From Trebonia sp050013875 (lineage in GTDB: Bacteria > Actinomycetota > Actinomycetes > Streptosporangiales > Streptosporangiaceae): a stretch of 64,000 nucleotides of DNA. The stretch lies in NCBI GenBank assembly GCA_050013875.1, contig JBEKEK010000006.1:1-64000 (forward strand), written 5' to 3'. Positions 41,735-50,537 of the stretch are shown here, piece by piece; the stretch's first letter is position 1, and every line of letters starts with the position of its first letter. The position numbers and the translations under genes are program-made. Below the pieces are notes generated by a model. The model did no database searches. It had not been told where the DNA came from and saw nothing but the letters and a program-made list of their open reading frames with translations.

Positions 41735-43465
41735 CTACTTACCCGGCGAGGGCGACAGCCGCGCCGCCACCCAGCCGTCGTCCGGGGACAGCCAGATGGC
41801 CGGGGCCGCCCACGGGTCGGACTGGGTGGGCCAGCCGCTGACCGAATTGCCGTTGAACTCGATCTCGTCCTGCGCCTCCATCAGCGGGATGTCCGGCAGC
41901 TGGGCCTTGAAGATCGACTCGATCTGGTAGAACGCCTGGTTCTGCGTGGTGGTGTCGGTGGTGCCCGCGATGGTGCTCAGCAGGCTGTCGACCTGCGGAT
42001 TGTTGTACCGGCCGTAGTCGCCGACGGCCTCGCTGGTGCCGATCGGCTTGGTGACCGCGCTGTCAAGCAGGCTGTAGTAGAACGAGTACGGGATCGGGGT
42101 GTAGCCGGCGTTGGACAGCAGCAGCTGGAAGTTGCCGGTGTCCTGGTCGGTCGCCCACACCGAGTAGGCCTCGGTGGTGACCTGCAGGTTGATGCCCGCG
42201 GCCTTCAGCTCCGGCTGGAGGATCTGCAGGATGCTGAGGTAGTCGGTGTAGCTGGCCACGACCTTCACGTCGATGTTCAGCGGCTGCCCGGTTGGCGTGC
42301 TGAAGATGCCGTTCGAGCCCAGCTTGTAGCCCGCCGCCTTGAGGATCTGCTGCGACTTCGCCGGGTCGGCGCCGCCGAACGTGTCGCTGGCGGTCTGCGG
42401 GCTGGCGACGTTCTTGTAGTTCGGCATCAGCAGGCCCTCCGGGTTGGTGGCGGGGGCGTAGCCGTTGTAAACGCTCTGGCTGATGTAGCTCCGGTCGATC
42501 GCGTCGCTGATCGCCTGGCGCACGGCCAGCGATGTCGTCGGGCCCTGCGCCATGTTGGGGATCAGGTAGTCGACGGCGAGCGGGAAGTCCACCAGGGCGT
42601 ACTTGGAGTTCTTGGCCAGGTACGTCTTGTTGATGTTGGGCACGAAACCGCCGGTCCAGCCGAGCTGTCCGCCCTCGATGGCCGCGTCGGCGGTCGTGTT
42701 GCTGCTGTAGGTGAGGAACTCGTAGGTCTTCACCTTCGGCAGGCCCGGCTGGTAGTAGTGCGGGTTAGCGGTGAGCTCGAGGACCTGCGGCGTCACCTTG
42801 CTGACCATGTAGGCGCCGGTGCCGACCGGGTTCGGGTCGGTGTAGGTGCCGGGGTTCTTGATCTTCGACCAGATGTGCTGCGGTATCTGGCTCACCTTGC
42901 CGGCGATGTAGTACAAGTCCGTGTAGACCGACTGGGTGAAGTTGATCGTCACGGTATACGCGCCGCTGGTCGTGGCTCCGGCGATCGGCAGGCCGTAGGA
43001 GTTCAGCGCCTGGTTGGACTTGTCGAGGTTGAACGTGTAGGCGACGTCGGCGCTGGTGAAGGGCTGGCCGTCGTTCCACTTCACGCCGTGCCGCAGCTGG
43101 AAGGTGATCGACCGGCCGCCCGCGCCCCAGGCGTAGCTGGTCGCCAGCCACGGCTGGACGGTCCCGGCCTGCGCCGTGTCGAAGAACATCAGGGGCTCGT
43201 AGATCATCCCGAACGTCGGGTCCTGCGCGCTCGGCGAGAACGGGCTGAAGTCGGCCGTGAACGTCGCCCCGGATCCGAACGAGGCCGTCACCAGGCCGGA
43301 TGCCGAGCCGGAGGACCCGGAGGGGGACGCGCTTGACCCGCCGGAACCGCAAGCCGCCAGCGCGACGGCCAGGGCCGCCGCGGCCGCGGCGGACGCGGCC
43401 ATCCGGAAGCGTCGGCGCCGTCGGCGCGAACCGGCATCTAGCTCAGGTGTGAAGCGTCTCGTCAT
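41735..43465 (-). CDS. Family 5 extracellular solute-binding lipoprotein
   Basis: A 576-residue Opp/Dpp-type binding protein. Seen: Arg-rich start, AAAAAALAVALAACG with the lipobox Cys near residue 37, and the family block ITFQLRHGVKWNDGQPFTS. ATG at 43465 is preferred over a GTG at 43474 because AAGAAAGG sits 8 bases upstream. Although the class was named for peptides, many members bind oligosaccharides; the two glycoside hydrolases around this operon favour that. A 16-base operator-like palindrome lies 45 bases upstream. Confidence 0.93.
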   Translation of the reverse strand: MTRRFTPELDAGSRRRRRRFRMAASAAAAAALAVALAACGSGGSSASPSGSSGSASGLVTASFGSGATFTADFSPFSPSAQDPTFGMIYEPLMFFDTAQAGTVQPWLATSYAWGAGGRSITFQLRHGVKWNDGQPFTSADVAYTFNLDKSNQALNSYGLPIAGATTSGAYTVTINFTQSVYTDLYYIAGKVSQIPQHIWSKIKNPGTYTDPNPVGTGAYMVSKVTPQVLELTANPHYYQPGLPKVKTYEFLTYSSNTTADAAIEGGQLGWTGGFVPNINKTYLAKNSKYALVDFPLAVDYLIPNMAQGPTTSLAVRQAISDAIDRSYISQSVYNGYAPATNPEGLLMPNYKNVASPQTASDTFGGADPAKSQQILKAAGYKLGSNGIFSTPTGQPLNIDVKVVASYTDYLSILQILQPELKAAGINLQVTTEAYSVWATDQDTGNFQLLLSNAGYTPIPYSFYYSLLDSAVTKPIGTSEAVGDYGRYNNPQVDSLLSTIAGTTDTTTQNQAFYQIESIFKAQLPDIPLMEAQDEIEFNGNSVSGWPTQSDPWAAPAIWLSPDDGWVAARLSPSPGK

Positions 43466-43509
43466 CGTAGACACCTTTCTTCCAGATTTGGCTGTGGCGA
43501 GATCGAATC

Positions 43510-43525
43510 ACTTGACCGGTTAAGT
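43510..43525. promoter_or_regulatory. Operator candidate ACTTGACCGGTTAAGT ahead of the importer operon
   Basis: A 16-base near-perfect palindrome (one mismatch, G against A). The identical 16-mer recurs at 45640-45655 in front of the glycoside hydrolase gene. The central CCGG and size fit a LacI-family operator. No regulator gene is adjacent. Confidence 0.7.
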
Positions 43526-43645
43526 TGTCAAGGCATCCGTCTCCCGCTCGCACGTAACGCTTGAGTTACGCCGACGATCCGGAGAGCCGAGGCAGGGCCG
43601 CCGGGGCGAGTTCGGGCTGGCCGGGACCGCGCGGCCGATGTCGAC

Positions 43646-43676
43646 GGCAACGTCGCCGGGGGCCGGCGACGTTGCC
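43646..43676 (-). terminator. Stem-loop terminator after the glycoside hydrolase gene
   Basis: GGCAACGTCGCCGG (43646-43659) pairs with CCGGCGACGTTGCC (43663-43676) around GGG: 14 perfect pairs, 2 bases after the hydrolase stop. It separates that gene from the importer operon. Confidence 0.85.
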
Positions 43677-43678
43677 TG

Positions 43679-45637
43679 CTAGCCCATGCCCGGCGGAGCG
43701 ATCTCGAGGACCGCTACGCCGAACGGCTCCAGGGTGACTCCCCCGCTCGCCTTGCTGCCGTCGAGCGTGGTCAGCGTGCCGCCGGACGTCCCGCCATCGA
43801 TGGCGGGCTTGACCGTAACCGGCTCGGCGGCGTGGCTGACCAAGACCGCGAAGCGCGCGCCGTCGTCGCGGACCAGCACGTCGCAGGCGACCCGGGGGTC
43901 CTCTGTGGCCAGCGGACGGCGCACGCCGGCGTGCTCGGCGAGCGCGTTGTAGAGCGCGACGAGCGGTTCCTGGTTGACCCGCGGGGTTACCGCGGCCAGG
44001 TACTCAAGCGGGTAGGTGCACAGGATCAGCGCGCCCTCGCCGACCTGCCTGCGCAGCAGGGCCGGCCTGCCGCGGGCGTCGGTCGCGATCACCTCGGCGG
44101 TGACGGGGACGACGGGCAGGAAGGTCCTGCTGTGCTCGCCGCCGCGCACGGCCAACGTGAGCGTGCTGCCCCTGGTCAAGCCACCGAACTCGCGCGTGAA
44201 GGTGAGCTCGACGCAGGCGTCTTCGATGGGATCGGCGAGGCCGACGTCCAGCTGGTGGCGGATGCCGAAGAGGTCGTTCATCCGTCCGTACGAGGGGCCG
44301 CGGTGCCACGCGACATCGCCGGAGGAGTACGACACGTAGACGTGGGCTCCCTGCCCGGCGAGGTCTTCAAGCACGTCCGCGGTGGGCGCGAGGATCTGCT
44401 TGACCGACGGTGCGAGATACAGCTTCGCGCCCCCGACGATGCCCGTGGTCTCCCGGATGAGCCTGGGCGGGAGGCCAGCCAGGCTGGCGCTGACGTAGCC
44501 CTGGTGCAGCGCCCGGGCGACGGCCTCGGGCGACGCCGGGGAGGTGAACGGGTACTGGGTGTCCAGGTAGGACGACACGATGAGGGCGGTATCGGTGTCG
44601 GCCAGCCGGCATCGGCCGAACTCCACGCGGTCAAGGACGCGCGCGAACGCCTGCATCTCCCTGAGTGTCTGCTTCGGCTCGCCGGTGGCGTCGGTCAGGC
44701 CGAAATTCAGCTCGAACGCGTGGTGCCGGTACGGGTCCTGGGCCGGCCGGGCGAAGTCGGTGTTGTTCCACGCGATCCATCCGGTCGCGCCCGCGAGCAG
44801 CGTGTTCCACAGGACGTGGCGGTAGTAGACCGCGGCGTTGGCCTCGGACGCGAAGTCGCTGCTGACGCCGAACTCCTCCATGATCACCGGCTTGCCGAAC
44901 GTGCCGGACAGGGCGCACGCGACCGCGGCGGCGTAGCGCTGGCGTACCGGGTCGTCGCCGACCGGGTACGCGTGCGGGCCGAGGAAGTCCGTTAGCTCCG
45001 CTATCTCGGTAAGCCGGAAGCCGTTGTCATGGCCGCTGACCTCGATGCCCCAGGCGCCATCGCCAAGCGAGAACGGCTGGCGCCCGCCCGCCGCCCGCAC
45101 CGCGTCCCTGATGATCCGCGCCCACGCGTCCACGATCTCGTGGCTGGCGGCGCCGCCGTAGATCGGCATCTCGTTGGAGACGAGCCACCCGGCCACGGCC
45201 GGGTGGTCCTTGTAGCGGCGTGTCATCTCGGCCGCGAACCAGGCCTGGCGGCTCACCATCCAGACGTCGCTGTAGAGGTCCCGGCCGTTCCGCCAGACCG
45301 GGTCCCAGTTTTCGCCAGACATGTGGCCGACGATGAAGGTGGGGATAGTGGTGAGGCCCTGCTCGGTGTGACGGTCCAGGAAATCCGCGAACCGAGCGGT
45401 CATGTTCTCGTCGATCTCGTATGGTCCTGGCATGAAGTCGGGCCAGAAGAAGAACGACCGGGTCATGGTCAGGCCGTGGCCTGCCAGCACCGCGAGCTCT
45501 TCGCGGATCAACTGCGGGTCGTAGGAGCGCCACATGAACGGCCCGCCCGCCCGCGACCAGAAGTTCGCCCCCAGCCACATCACTTGCCTGCCATCTGCGT
45601 AGATTCTCGCGGTATCCCTGTGCACCCAGGCATCCAA
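43679..45637 (-). CDS. GH-A clan glycoside hydrolase (GH5/GH42-like)
   Basis: A 652-residue cytoplasmic hydrolase. Seen: TIM barrel with GWLVSNEMPIY (acid/base Glu about 156) and KPVIMEEFGVSS (nucleophile Glu about 255), WNNTDFARP, then a glutamine-amidotransferase-like domain (residues 340-560, GGAKLYLAPSVKQIL) and a C-terminal beta domain, a layout like beta-galactosidases or beta-mannosidases. The frame opens at TTG 45637, 2 bases from the operator; no ribosome site is visible, so the mRNA may be leaderless or start lower. Expected to trim beta-linked units from sugars imported by the next operon. Confidence 0.82.
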   Translation of the reverse strand: MDAWVHRDTARIYADGRQVMWLGANFWSRAGGPFMWRSYDPQLIREELAVLAGHGLTMTRSFFFWPDFMPGPYEIDENMTARFADFLDRHTEQGLTTIPTFIVGHMSGENWDPVWRNGRDLYSDVWMVSRQAWFAAEMTRRYKDHPAVAGWLVSNEMPIYGGAASHEIVDAWARIIRDAVRAAGGRQPFSLGDGAWGIEVSGHDNGFRLTEIAELTDFLGPHAYPVGDDPVRQRYAAAVACALSGTFGKPVIMEEFGVSSDFASEANAAVYYRHVLWNTLLAGATGWIAWNNTDFARPAQDPYRHHAFELNFGLTDATGEPKQTLREMQAFARVLDRVEFGRCRLADTDTALIVSSYLDTQYPFTSPASPEAVARALHQGYVSASLAGLPPRLIRETTGIVGGAKLYLAPSVKQILAPTADVLEDLAGQGAHVYVSYSSGDVAWHRGPSYGRMNDLFGIRHQLDVGLADPIEDACVELTFTREFGGLTRGSTLTLAVRGGEHSRTFLPVVPVTAEVIATDARGRPALLRRQVGEGALILCTYPLEYLAAVTPRVNQEPLVALYNALAEHAGVRRPLATEDPRVACDVLVRDDGARFAVLVSHAAEPVTVKPAIDGGTSGGTLTTLDGSKASGGVTLEPFGVAVLEIAPPGMG

Positions 45638-45639
45638 GC

Positions 45640-45655
45640 ACTTGACCGGTTAAGT
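45640..45655. promoter_or_regulatory. Operator candidate ACTTGACCGGTTAAGT ahead of the glycoside hydrolase gene
   Basis: Identical to the site at 43510-43525. It abuts the presumed start codon, so a bound repressor would block transcription start directly. Confidence 0.7.
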
Positions 45656-45739
45656 CCGCAAGTGCCCCGAAGAAGACGCTCGGCCCCGGCCGGATGCGGA
45701 CGGGGTGAGGTTGCGTAGCGTCCCGGGCTCGGCGGCCGC

Positions 45740-46954
45740 CTAGCGCAGCAGCTGGCGGGCCACGACCAGGCGCTGGATGTCGGTGGCGCCCTCCCCCAGC
45801 CGCTTGACCCGCAGGTCGCGGAACCACCGCTCAAGCGGCAGCTCCCGCGACAGCCCCAGGGCGCCGAGGATCTGGATGCACCGGTCCACCACGCGGAACG
45901 CCGCCTCGGTGCTGTAGAGCTTCGCGATCGACGCGTCGACCCGGACGTCCTCGCCGAGGTCCGCCTTCCACGCCGCCTGGTAGATCAGCAGCCGCGCGGC
46001 CCGGAGCTCGATCTCGCTGTCGGCGATCTGCCACTGGACCGCCTGCCGGTCCGCCAGGCGCACGCCGAACGTGGTCCGCTCCTTCGCCCACTCGATGGCG
46101 ATGCGCAGCGCCGCCTGGGCGATCCCGATCGGCCCCGCGCCGTAGGTGATCCGGCTGCGGGTGAGGAACTGCGACGCCAGCTCGAAGCCGCCGCCCTCCT
46201 CCCCGATCAGGTTGGCCGCCGGGATCTCGACGTTGTCGAAGTGAAGGACGTAAGGCGAGAAAGCGGTGAGCATCCCGATCGGGCGTTTCTCCAGGCCCGG
46301 CGCGTCGGCATCGACGACGAAGGCGCTGATCCCCCGCTTGTCGCCCGGGGCGCCGGTCCGCGCGTAGACGACGCCCCAGTCCGCGTGCGCGACGTGGCTC
46401 GTCCACATCTTCTCGCCGTTGATGACGTACCGGTCGCCCTCGCGCTCGGCCCGGCAGCGGATGGCACCGGCCGGATCGGACCCGCCCGAGGCCTCGCTGA
46501 TCGCGGTGAACGCCTTGCCCGGGCTGCCCGCGATCAGCGGCGCCGCGTATTTACCGAACAGCTCAGGCGAGGCGCTGAACATCACGCTCGGCGGGTTGCC
46601 GCCGAATGCGCCGAGCGCCGGGAAGTAGGCGCCCATCCGGCACTTCGCCGCCTCTTCGGCCACGACCGCCTGGCCGAGCACGCCAAGCCCGGCCCCGCCG
46701 AATCGCTCGGGCGTACTCAGCGCCCAGAGGCCGAGCCGCCTCGCCTTCGCCTGCAGAGGCAGCAGCAGGTCCTCCGGCAGCCCGGTCGAGTCATGCGGCA
46801 GGGTGTCCTCAAGCGGCCGGACCTCGGCGGCCATGAAGCGGCGGACCGTGCCGGCCAGGTCGGCCAGTTCGTCCGGCAGCCGCCAGGCGCCGAGGGCGGC
46901 CTGACCGTCACCGGCCTCCCGGGCACCGGGGTCCGCTGAATCCTCGCGTTGCAC
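45740..46954 (-). CDS. Acyl-CoA dehydrogenase
   Basis: A 404-residue FAD acyl-CoA dehydrogenase. Seen: TAISEASGGSDPAGAIRC, YVINGEKMWTSHVAHADW, ILGALGLSRELPLERWFRD, and RLGEGATDIQRLVVARQLL with Glu-Gly at the catalytic base position. Last gene of the minus-strand unit from 55234. Probably desaturates a CoA thioester made by one of the ligases in the unit. Confidence 0.93.
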   Translation of the reverse strand: MQREDSADPGAREAGDGQAALGAWRLPDELADLAGTVRRFMAAEVRPLEDTLPHDSTGLPEDLLLPLQAKARRLGLWALSTPERFGGAGLGVLGQAVVAEEAAKCRMGAYFPALGAFGGNPPSVMFSASPELFGKYAAPLIAGSPGKAFTAISEASGGSDPAGAIRCRAEREGDRYVINGEKMWTSHVAHADWGVVYARTGAPGDKRGISAFVVDADAPGLEKRPIGMLTAFSPYVLHFDNVEIPAANLIGEEGGGFELASQFLTRSRITYGAGPIGIAQAALRIAIEWAKERTTFGVRLADRQAVQWQIADSEIELRAARLLIYQAAWKADLGEDVRVDASIAKLYSTEAAFRVVDRCIQILGALGLSRELPLERWFRDLRVKRLGEGATDIQRLVVARQLLR

Positions 46955-46963
46955 GCCGGGCCC

Positions 46964-47368
46964 CTAAGCCGGACTGAACACGAAGGCGGTCACGCCTTCC
47001 GCGATCTCGACCGGCTCGGCCCGCATTGGCATGCCGATGCGGAGGTCGGCCGGGTCGGCGCCGACGATGGTGGTCATCAGCCGCGGCCCCTCCTCCAGGT
47101 CCACCACCGCCGCGGTGTACGGCAGCCGCTCCTTGAACGGCGGAAGGTCGTTCATGAAGACCGTCGAGTACGTGTAGAGCGTCGCCCGCCCTGACGCTTC
47201 CACGGCCGTGACGTCCTCGCTCCAGCAGAACGGGCACATCACGCGCGGGTAGTGATGGACACGCTCACAGGAGCCGCAGCGGGCGATCAGCAGTCGCCCG
47301 TCCGCTGCCGCGGTCCAGTACTCCCTGGTCTCGTCCTCGATGGTCGGCAGGTCGGTGCGGTCGGCCAT
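46964..47368 (-). CDS. DUF35 (zinc ribbon plus OB-fold) acyl-CoA-associated protein
   Basis: A 134-residue protein. Seen: EYWTAAADGRLLIARCGSC and YPRVMCPFCWSED giving a four-Cys zinc ribbon, then an OB-fold (LYTYSTVFMNDLPPF, VVDLEEGPRLMTTIVG). Family knowledge: partners thiolase-like or hydratase proteins, for example in steroid side-chain breakdown, where it forms a complex with the adjacent thiolase. Six bases from the thiolase gene. Confidence 0.9.
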   Translation of the reverse strand: MADRTDLPTIEDETREYWTAAADGRLLIARCGSCERVHHYPRVMCPFCWSEDVTAVEASGRATLYTYSTVFMNDLPPFKERLPYTAAVVDLEEGPRLMTTIVGADPADLRIGMPMRAEPVEIAEGVTAFVFSPA

Positions 47369-47374
47369 TTCCTT

Positions 47375-48520
47375 TTAGTCCCTTCCGAGTACGACGGTGC
47401 CGTTCGAGCAGAACCAGCCGCCAGTCCCGCTGGCGACGGCGATCCGCGCGTCGGGGACCTGCCGCGGCCCGGCCTCGCCGCGCAGCTGGCGGGCCGCCTC
47501 GACCAGCAGGAACAGGCCGCGCTGGCCGGGGTGGAGGGCGGACAGGCCGCCACCGTCGGTATTGACGGGCAACTCGCCGCCGAGCCTGATCCGGCCGCCC
47601 TCGACGAACGGGCCGGCCTCGCCCTTCTTGCAGAAGCCGAGATCCTCGAGGGTCACAAGCAGCATGTAGGTGAACGCGTCGTACAGCTCGGCGACGTCCA
47701 CGTCCTGCGGGGTGACGCCGGCTCGCTCGAAGGCGAGCTTCCCGGCCACGGCGGCCGGGCCGGTGGTCATGTCCGGCCACTGGCTGGTCGACATGTGCAT
47801 GGTGCACTCACCGGTGCCGAGCACCCAGACCGGCTTCTTCGGCAGGTCGGCCACCCGGTCCTCGGCGACCAGCACGACCGCGGCGCCGCCGTCTGACCTG
47901 ATGCAGCAGTGCAGCTTGGTGAACGGGTCGGCGATCATCGGGCCACTCAGCACGTCCTCGACCGTGATCGGGTCGCGGTAGGAGGCCTCGGGGTTGTCCT
48001 TGGCGTTGTACCGCGCGGAGACCGCGATCTCGGCCAGCTGCTCGATGGTGGTCCCGTACTCGTACATATGCCGTCGCGCGGCCATCGCGTACTTGCTGAT
48101 CAGCGTGTGGCCGAACGGCGCCTCCCACTGCAGCGGCCCGCGCGAGCCCCAGTTCAGGTTGGCCGTGCGCAGCTTCTTGCGCAGGTCGGAGCGCGAGGTC
48201 GAGCCGTAGGTCAGCAGCACCACGTCGGCCTGGCCGCGAGCGATGGCGTCGGCGGCGTGCGCGGCCATCACCTCCCAGCTGGCGCCGCCGACGGAGGTGG
48301 AGTCAATCCAGCGCGGCGTCAGGCCCAGGTACTCGCCGACCTCGATCGGCGGCATGATCCCGGTGGAGGTCGAGCCGAGCCCGTCGATGTCGGCCGGAGT
48401 CAGGCCCGCGTCGGCCACGGCCCGCCTGCTGGCCTGGGCGATCAGCCCGTACGGGGTGGCGGACGGTACGCTGCCGACGTCAGACAGCGCCACCCCGGCG
48501 ATCGCGACACGCCGGTTCAC
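47375..48520 (-). CDS. Thiolase-family (SCP-x/lipid-transfer type) protein
   Basis: A 381-residue thiolase fold. Seen: VAIAGVALSDVG, VADAGLTPADIDGLGST, CCIRSDGGAAVVLVAED, VDVAELYDAFTYMLLVTLE and LPVNTDGGGLSALHPG. It lacks the standard Cys-nucleophile segment of degradative thiolases, as in the SCP-x-like proteins that act as aldol lyases with a DUF35 partner. GTG at 48520 overlaps the ligase stop (GTGA). Confidence 0.9.
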   Translation of the reverse strand: MNRRVAIAGVALSDVGSVPSATPYGLIAQASRRAVADAGLTPADIDGLGSTSTGIMPPIEVGEYLGLTPRWIDSTSVGGASWEVMAAHAADAIARGQADVVLLTYGSTSRSDLRKKLRTANLNWGSRGPLQWEAPFGHTLISKYAMAARRHMYEYGTTIEQLAEIAVSARYNAKDNPEASYRDPITVEDVLSGPMIADPFTKLHCCIRSDGGAAVVLVAEDRVADLPKKPVWVLGTGECTMHMSTSQWPDMTTGPAAVAGKLAFERAGVTPQDVDVAELYDAFTYMLLVTLEDLGFCKKGEAGPFVEGGRIRLGGELPVNTDGGGLSALHPGQRGLFLLVEAARQLRGEAGPRQVPDARIAVASGTGGWFCSNGTVVLGRD

Positions 48521-50055
48521 GTCCCGCTCCCGGCCTGGCTGGCGCTGGCCTGCGCGCGCAGTGCGCTCTTGTCCACCTTCATCATGGCGTTGACCGGCAG
48601 CCGGTCGACGATCTGAATCCGGTCCGGTGCCTTGTAGTCGGCAAGCTCGATCCGCACTGTCTCTCGCAACTCCTCTAGTGTTGGCGGCTTCCCCGGGTCC
48701 GCCGGGACAACGAACGCGACACCGATCTCGCCGATCCGGGGTGCGGGCACCCCGACCACGCTCACCGATGTCACCTGGGGGTGCAGCGCGAGGACGGCTT
48801 CCACCTCCGCGGGGTAGATGTTGTATCCGCCGCGGATGTACAGGTCGGTGGCGCGCCCGACGATGGCGAGGTTCCCGTCCTCTCTGAGGTACCCCAGGTC
48901 GCCGCTGACCAGCCATCCCTCGTCGTCGAAGGCGGCCGCGGTCAGCTCGGGGGCGTTCCAGTAGCCGCGCATGACGCAGCCGCCCCTGATCCGTATCTGC
49001 CCTACCTCGCCGGGCGGCGCGGTGACCGAGACCTCCATGCCCTGCTGCGGCCGCCCGACCGTGCGGGACTGCACGTCCGGCGGGTCCTCCGGTTCCGTGC
49101 CGGTGATGGTCGGGCTCTCGGTCATCGCGTACCTGACGATCAGCGGTACCCCGAGCCGCTCGGCGACCTCCTTGACGACCTCGGGCCTGATCGGCGCGGA
49201 GGCGGACGTGCCGATGCGGACGTGGGACAGGTCGGCCCCATCGGCATCGGTCAGCCGCAGCAGCCGCTCCCACTGGGTCGGCACCGCGCCGAATACGGTG
49301 ATCCGCTCGTCGGCCACCAGCCGCAGCATGTCCGCCGGCGGCAGGCCGGGCGAGCAGATGACGAGGGTGATGCCCTTCTCCAGCTGATCCCACAGCCTGC
49401 CCATATAGCCGGCGTGCGCGAACGGCACCGCGCCGAGCCGCCGGTCCCCGGGTGCGCACATCGCGCCCGCGGCGGCCGCGATCGCGCGCAGGTTGCGGTG
49501 GTCGAAGCACGCGCCCTTCGGCAGCCCGGTCGTCCCGCTCGTCCACATGATGGTGACAAGGTCGGCCGGCCGGCACTCGGCCTGGACGGGGGCCAGGGCC
49601 CGGCGCGCCGCGGCGACGCCTGCCTGGTCGAGGCAGATCGCCGCCAGCTCAGACCGGGCGAGCACGGAGGTGCCCGCGGGCACCGCTGGCATCCCGAGCG
49701 ACTCGTCCCGCACCACCAGAGCGGGCGGGCACTGCCCGAGGATGGCGTCGACCTCGCGCCGGCCGATCCTGGTGTTCAGCCCGGTGGTGATCGCGCCCGC
49801 CTTCGCGGCGGCCGCGTAGCAGACCGCGTAGTCGATCGAGGGCGGCAGCATCAGCGCCACCACATCCCCCCGCCGGACGCCGCGCCGCGCGAACTCCGCG
49901 GCGAGCAGGTCAGCCCGCGCCAGCCACTGGCCGAAGGTCACCCGCTGGCCGCCATCGACGTAGGCCTCCCGGTCGCCAAGCGCGACCGCCACCGCGTCCA
50001 TGAGCGGCGGCAGCGTGGCGAAGTCACCGCTCAAGGCAGCTCGCGGCCCGCTCAT
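48517..50055 (-). CDS. AMP-dependent acyl-CoA synthetase
   Basis: A 512-residue ANL-superfamily ligase. Seen: ATP loop IMWTSGTTGLPKGA, RYAMTESPTITGTEPED, GDLGYLREDGNLAIVGRATD, GYNIYPAEVEAVLALHP and the C-terminal catalytic Lys in PVNAMMKVDKSAL. Activates a carboxylic acid to its CoA thioester. Overlaps genes on both sides by 4 bases. Confidence 0.93.
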   Translation of the reverse strand: MSGPRAALSGDFATLPPLMDAVAVALGDREAYVDGGQRVTFGQWLARADLLAAEFARRGVRRGDVVALMLPPSIDYAVCYAAAAKAGAITTGLNTRIGRREVDAILGQCPPALVVRDESLGMPAVPAGTSVLARSELAAICLDQAGVAAARRALAPVQAECRPADLVTIMWTSGTTGLPKGACFDHRNLRAIAAAAGAMCAPGDRRLGAVPFAHAGYMGRLWDQLEKGITLVICSPGLPPADMLRLVADERITVFGAVPTQWERLLRLTDADGADLSHVRIGTSASAPIRPEVVKEVAERLGVPLIVRYAMTESPTITGTEPEDPPDVQSRTVGRPQQGMEVSVTAPPGEVGQIRIRGGCVMRGYWNAPELTAAAFDDEGWLVSGDLGYLREDGNLAIVGRATDLYIRGGYNIYPAEVEAVLALHPQVTSVSVVGVPAPRIGEIGVAFVVPADPGKPPTLEELRETVRIELADYKAPDRIQIVDRLPVNAMMKVDKSALRAQASASQAGSGT

Positions 50056-50444
50056 GCTGCTTGCTCCCCTCGGTTTGCCTGGCCGGGAAGGATTATGGTC
50101 TGGCTCTCGGTGTAATCGTCGAGCGCCTCGCTGCCGCCCTCACGGCCGAACCCGGAGTTCTTGAACCCGCCGAACGGCCCGTAGGCGTCGAGTGCGCCGG
50201 GCGAGTTGACCGCGACCGTCCCGGTCCTGATCCTGGCGGCCACCGCCTCGCCGCGGCCAGGGTCGGCGGTCCATACCGCGCCGGCCAAGCCATACTCGGA
50301 GTCGTTGGCCAGGGCGACGGCCTCGGCCTCGTCGTGGTACGGGATCACGGCGGCGACCGGGCCGAATATCTCCTCGCGGGCGATCGTCATGGTGTTGTCG
50401 GGCTGCCACCGGCCGCCGAGGAAAAATCCGTCCCAGTCCTGCAC
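50052..50444 (-). pseudogene. Aldehyde dehydrogenase reduced to its two ends by an internal deletion
   Basis: A 130-residue open frame. The first 14 residues (WDGFFLGGRW) look like the N-terminus of an aldehyde dehydrogenase; then it joins directly to DNTMTIAREEIFGPVAAVIP and runs through YGPFGGFKNSGFGREGG to the normal C-terminus. Family members have about 480 residues, so roughly 350 are missing in frame, including the NAD fold, catalytic Glu and Cys. No dehydrogenase activity is expected. It keeps an overlapping junction with the next gene, so it may persist to preserve operon translation. Confidence 0.85.
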
Positions 50445-50537
50445 TGTTACCCTGCCTTCGTTTTGGTGCGGCTATGGCCGGCGCGGCGCGGGGGCGGAGT
50501 GCTCCGCGGTCTCCCGGCGCCCGCCGCCAAGCTTCGC

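Noticed and set aside
41411..43336. A 641-codon plus-strand open frame
   Set aside because: It lies antisense to the well-supported permease and binding-protein genes, has Arg/Gly/Asp-rich composition typical of GC-rich shadow frames and no recognisable domain.
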